From Listeria ilorinensis (lineage in GTDB: Bacteria; Bacillota; Bacilli; Lactobacillales; Listeriaceae): DNA of 64,000 nt. Position 1 is the stretch's first letter. Each line of letters begins with the position of its first letter. Below are positions 61,571-64,000 of the stretch, piece by piece. Both the position numbers and the translations under genes were made by a program. The DNA lies in NCBI RefSeq assembly GCF_913566895.1, contig NZ_CAJYCN010000013.1:1-64000 (forward strand), written 5' to 3'. The notes under the pieces were generated by a model that saw only the letters and a list, made by a program, of their open reading frames with translations, was not told the DNA's origin and did no database searches.

Positions 61571-62516
61571 GTGAAGTTTCTGGATTTATTCGCTGGGATC
61601 GGTGGCTTCCGGCTAGGAATGGAAGCCGCCGGGCATGAATGTGTGGGCTTTGTCGAAATAGACAAATTTGCACGAAAAAGTTACGAAGCTATTTTTAAAA
61701 CGGAAGGGGAGTGGACAGCTCATGACATCACAGCCGTATCAGATGAATCTATTCGATCTATCGGAAGTGTCGACATTATCTGCGGAGGATTTCCGTGCCA
61801 GGCTTTTAGCACTGCAGGAAAAAGAAGAGGTTTCGCAGATACTCGAGGAACTCTCTTTTTTGAAATTGCAAGGTTCGCATCTATTATCAAACCACGCATT
61901 TTATTCCTTGAAAACGTCAAAGGACTACTCAGCCACGACGGAGGTAATACCTTTGAGACAATCCTCAGAACGCTGGATGAACTCGGGTATAACGTGGAAT
62001 GGCAAGTGCTTAACTCTAAAAATTTCGGAGTCCCCCAGAATAGGGAACGAGTGTATATTATTGGATATCTTAGAGGACGAAGTGCCGGAAAAATATTTCC
62101 TTTCGGCAGAAGCAACAGAAAAACTTCTAGTGCAGTAATAGGAGGTAATCAAACGCTAAAAATCAAAGAGGGAACAAAAAAAAGGATACTCAGAAGCCGT
62201 ACCGGGAGATTCTGTAAATACTAGTCGTATTAATTCCAGAACAAGGCGCGGTCGTGTAGGTAAACAATTAGCAAACACGCTGCTCACAGGTGAAGGAATG
62301 GCAGTAGTAACAGAGAATTTTAAAATACGGAAGCTAACACCGCGTGAATGCTGGCGACTGCAAGGTTTTCCAGATTGGGCTTTTGAGCGAGCCTGTGAGG
62401 TTAACTCAGATAGTCAATTGTACAAGCAAGCGGGTAATTCGGTAACAGTTAATATCACATTCGAGATAGGAAAAAGATTGAAGGAGATTGACACAATGAA
62501 GGAGGAACAGGAATGA
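61571..62516 (+). pseudogene. DNA (cytosine-5) methyltransferase, frameshifted
   Basis: The first frame (61571-62224) gives DLFAGIGGFRLG (SAM binding), the catalytic PCQ (Cys76), ENV (114-116) and QNRERVYIIG. It then runs into a stop soon after an eight-A tract at 62176-62183. The frame shifted by +1 continues as GYSEAVPGDSVNTSRINSRT, then TPRECWRLQGFP, and QAGNSVTVNI to 62516. One A fewer would give a single intact enzyme of about 314 residues. As read, the target-recognition end is separate, so activity is doubtful. Possible causes are phase variation, a real mutation, or a sequencing error. Confidence 0.85.
61722..62138 (+). CDS. Overprinted ORF inside the methyltransferase gene
   Basis: A 138-codon ORF in the +1 frame relative to the methyltransferase, lying wholly inside it. 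ATG 61722 has GGAAGGGGAG ten bases upstream. The protein starts MTSQPYQMNLFDLSE, with a clamp-binding-like QMNLF (residues 7-11). It goes on with FYSLKTSKDYSATT, RWMNSGITWNGKCLTL and DILEDEVPEKYFLS. I recall free-standing phage proteins with a similar LK..KDY..TT / W...G..WNGK.LTL / LSDILE..V..KYFLS layout, which would mean this frame is a genuine gene family. That recollection is unchecked. Confidence 0.55.
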   Translation: MTSQPYQMNLFDLSEVSTLSAEDFRARLLALQEKEEVSQILEELSFLKLQGSHLLSNHAFYSLKTSKDYSATTEVIPLRQSSERWMNSGITWNGKCLTLKISESPRIGNECILLDILEDEVPEKYFLSAEATEKLLVQ

Positions 62517-63097
62517 GAAAGGAAAGTTCTGAAAAGATGACACGAAACGGAATTGCGGCGAGTGACAAAGTAAAATCTGAAAAACTCGGACTTTCTGGGA
62601 TAGTTAAGGAAATTGGAATCCATCCAGATTTTCCCTCGGACAGCTTAATGTTAAAGGGTATTAGTGTAAGACTTAGCGCTTGCGATTTTAAAAAAGTTGA
62701 AAGAATCAAGATTCCGCGGCTTGTAGCGGAATTTATAGATACTAATAAGCGAAATGGCGTACTGATCGGGAATGTTCTAGAGCCAGGTTATCCGCCGAAG
62801 GAAGTAGAAAAATGGCTCTATCAGAGTTCTAGTCATAGCGATCACGTTCAAAAACAATATTTGTTTTTCCGAGCATGGATGGACGACGATTATGAGATTG
62901 AAGAGGAGCAACTTTATTACGTGAAATTGGGAGCAAGTAAGTATGATTTTTTAAATATAGATCCAAATGGACGTATTCTACTAGGTGATACACGTAGCGA
63001 ATTTGGTTGCAAACCAAAATTCACGGAGCAAGAAATAAAAGCACACGACGAGCGCTATTGGGCATTCGCAGTGAAGGTGGAGGAGATAGACCAGTGA
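62513..63097 (+). CDS. DUF1642-like phage protein
   Basis: A 194-residue protein whose C-terminus (AHDERYWAFAVKVEE) carries the signature of the DUF1642 family common in Listeria and Lactococcus phages, with PKEVEKWLYQ in the middle. Function unknown. It overlaps both neighbours by four bases. Confidence 0.75.
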   Translation: MRKESSEKMTRNGIAASDKVKSEKLGLSGIVKEIGIHPDFPSDSLMLKGISVRLSACDFKKVERIKIPRLVAEFIDTNKRNGVLIGNVLEPGYPPKEVEKWLYQSSSHSDHVQKQYLFFRAWMDDDYEIEEEQLYYVKLGASKYDFLNIDPNGRILLGDTRSEFGCKPKFTEQEIKAHDERYWAFAVKVEEIDQ

Positions 63098-63399
63098 GCA
63101 TACAAGCAAAGGAATTTGATAACTGTCACAATCCGGATGTAATTGATGAGATCAACGAATTCATAGCCGATAAAGACGTCATAGACATTAAATTATGTGC
63201 TAACCCAATAAACGAAGACGACTCATATAACACTTATTTAGTCATTTACAGAGAAAATACCGTCTCAGGAAAAAACTTAATTGACGATATTCGCGATACC
63301 ATGCAAAGCGACTTGCAAAAAGCGATTCGGATAGAACCAAGCATGAAGCTTTCAAAACCAAATAAACTTGAGAAAGGCGGCGTGAATAGGAGTGAGTAA
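63094..63399 (+). CDS. Phage protein of unknown function
   Basis: A 101-residue acidic protein starting at GTG 63094 in a GTGA overlap, with GGTGGAGGAG upstream. Sequence such as DIRDTMQSDLQKAIRIEPSM suggests an alpha/beta fold. The longer frame from 63007 has no site. Confidence 0.6.
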   Translation: MSIQAKEFDNCHNPDVIDEINEFIADKDVIDIKLCANPINEDDSYNTYLVIYRENTVSGKNLIDDIRDTMQSDLQKAIRIEPSMKLSKPNKLEKGGVNRSE

Positions 63400-63400
63400 T

Positions 63401-63664
63401 ATGTATAAAACGCACGAACTTAAAATCTTGCCATGGTTCTTTGAGCCAGTAAGAGCAGGAGATAAACCTTTTGAAATAAGAAAAAATGATCGTGATTTTA
63501 AAATAGGTGATAGCCTCCTTTTGTGCGAGTGGACGGCTTTGAAATATACGGGAGAGTTCTTAGTAGCACGGATCACTTTTATAACGAATTACGCACAGCA
63601 AGATGATTATGTAGTGATGGGTATTGAAGTGTTGGAGGATAAAAATATCCAAGAAAATGTCTGA
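63401..63664 (+). CDS. DUF3850 (ASCH-like) protein
   Basis: An 87-residue protein with the DUF3850 pattern: HELKILPWFFEPVRAGDKPF, then EIRKNDRDFKIGD, YTGEFLVARITFI and YVVMGIE. The family is ASCH/PUA-like and presumed to bind RNA. ATG 63401 follows AGGAGTG. Confidence 0.82.
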   Translation: MYKTHELKILPWFFEPVRAGDKPFEIRKNDRDFKIGDSLLLCEWTALKYTGEFLVARITFITNYAQQDDYVVMGIEVLEDKNIQENV

Positions 63665-63690
63665 GGTTTTATCAGATAAAACCTCAGACA
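63658..63690. repeat. Perfect 33-base palindromic element
   Basis: TGTCTGAGGTTTTATC (63658-63673) and its exact reverse complement (63675-63690) are separated by one base and overlap the stop codon of the DUF3850 gene. There is no T-run, so it is either an unusual terminator or processing hairpin, or a protein-binding site. Confidence 0.6.
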
Positions 63691-63712
63691 AGTATAAGAG
63701 GGGGAGAAGATA

Positions 63713-63997
63713 ATGTCTTACAACTACCATGAAATATTATCATGGCAAAGCGGATTACCCTACGACAACACTAGTTTTAGTATTGGGGAGTCCCCAAAAG
63801 GTGGAGAAAATGGGGGGAATCGGTATGAAGGTGGCACTCTCAATTCTATTGTAGAAGAGATCAGAGATGAAAATGAATATTACATTATCAAACTAAGCAA
63901 TGGTGAGCAGATTAAAATTAGTAGCTCGATACCCTCGTTTGTTCAAAGAGTTAGCGCGAATAAGTATGCAAGAGGATTTGGAAGCTTTGATGAGTAA
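63713..63997 (+). CDS. Phage protein of unknown function
   Basis: A 94-residue protein, complete within the window (stop at 63995-63997). Gly/Asn-rich middle (GESPKGGENGGNRYEGG) and a C-terminal beta part (EYYIIKLSNGEQIKISSSIP). GGGGGAGAAG lies upstream. No family recognised. Confidence 0.6.
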   Translation: MSYNYHEILSWQSGLPYDNTSFSIGESPKGGENGGNRYEGGTLNSIVEEIRDENEYYIIKLSNGEQIKISSSIPSFVQRVSANKYARGFGSFDE

Positions 63998-64000
63998 AAA

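Noticed and set aside
62138-62165. AGGAGGTAA as the ribosome-binding site of a further gene
   Set aside because: No start codon with an open frame follows; the bases encode the VIGGNQT part of the methyltransferase.
62170-62190. Programmed -1 ribosomal frameshift in the methyltransferase
   Set aside because: The A-AAA-AAG pattern would favour -1, but joining the two halves needs +1 (or -2), and no stimulating structure is evident.
1-64000. tRNA, rRNA or insertion-sequence transposase genes
   Set aside because: I found no cloverleaf-like sequence, no rRNA segment and no transposase with a DDE or HUH motif; a short faint tRNA could still be missed by eye.

Overview
The window is low-GC Firmicutes chromosome and is best read as Listeria in the broad sense, followed by the early half of an integrated temperate phage. 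The evidence for Listeria is a recognisable PssA-E exopolysaccharide operon, a following set of genes whose content and order resemble what I recall of L. monocytogenes EGD-e lmo0527-lmo0540, a fruRKA - XRE regulator - comK block resembling lmo2337-lmo2333, and WxL/LPXTG surface protein genes. The locus comparison is from memory, not from a search. The two blocks are not adjacent in my recollection of EGD-e, so this is probably another Listeria species.

Layout. 1-4.1 kb: a Crp/PrfA-type regulator and a large secreted Ig-repeat protein. 4.2-15.5 kb: a Wzx/Wzy-type polysaccharide cluster (lipoprotein, UDP-ManNAc dehydrogenase, chain-length regulator, tyrosine kinase, priming transferase, WecG-type transferase, polymerase, flippase, GT4 transferase, secreted beta-helix protein with Ig repeats, phosphatase). 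15.6-18.5 kb: a GH4 phospho-glycosidase with a divergent RpiR regulator, and a TetR regulator. 18.9-25.2 kb: a WxL cell-surface complex operon ending in two Crp-like sensor proteins that lack a DNA-binding domain. 25.5 kb: a DUF4064 membrane protein. 26.2-33.4 kb: pssABCDE, a synthase-type exopolysaccharide system ending in a degenerate GGDEF protein that keeps its c-di-GMP inhibitory site. 33.5-42.4 kb: housekeeping and sugar genes (DUF4274-like, ACT protein, UPF0210, LacI, second GH4, NmrA/MarR pair, lacD, serine hydrolase). 42.6-46.2 kb: fruR-fruK-fruA. 46.3-47.2 kb: an XRE regulator and the 3' part of comK, broken by the prophage.

The prophage (about 47.2 kb to the window end) has a leftward lysogeny arm (tyrosine integrase, a DUF4064-DUF4352 membrane protein, ImmA-type protease, CI repressor) and a rightward early arm. 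The early arm holds cro, a second divergent repressor pair, small regulators and membrane proteins, an SbcC-like ATPase - RecT - metallo-beta-lactamase-fold module, a DnaD-like initiator with iteron-like and AT-rich repeats inside the gene, a DnaC-like loader, RusA, and accessory genes including a frameshifted cytosine methyltransferase. The rest of the phage and the 5' part of comK should lie to the right of the window.

The most unusual signal is a 138-codon ORF lying entirely inside the methyltransferase gene in another frame. It has its own possible ribosome-binding site and starts with a sliding-clamp-like motif (QMNLF) resembling the QLNLF at the start of a protein encoded about 700 bases upstream. 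It looks like a real overprinted gene. Also notable are the tyrosine integrase beside a truncated comK, two immunity-type switches in tandem, the putative origin inside the initiator gene, and Ig modules shared between the two large secreted proteins that flank the polysaccharide genes.
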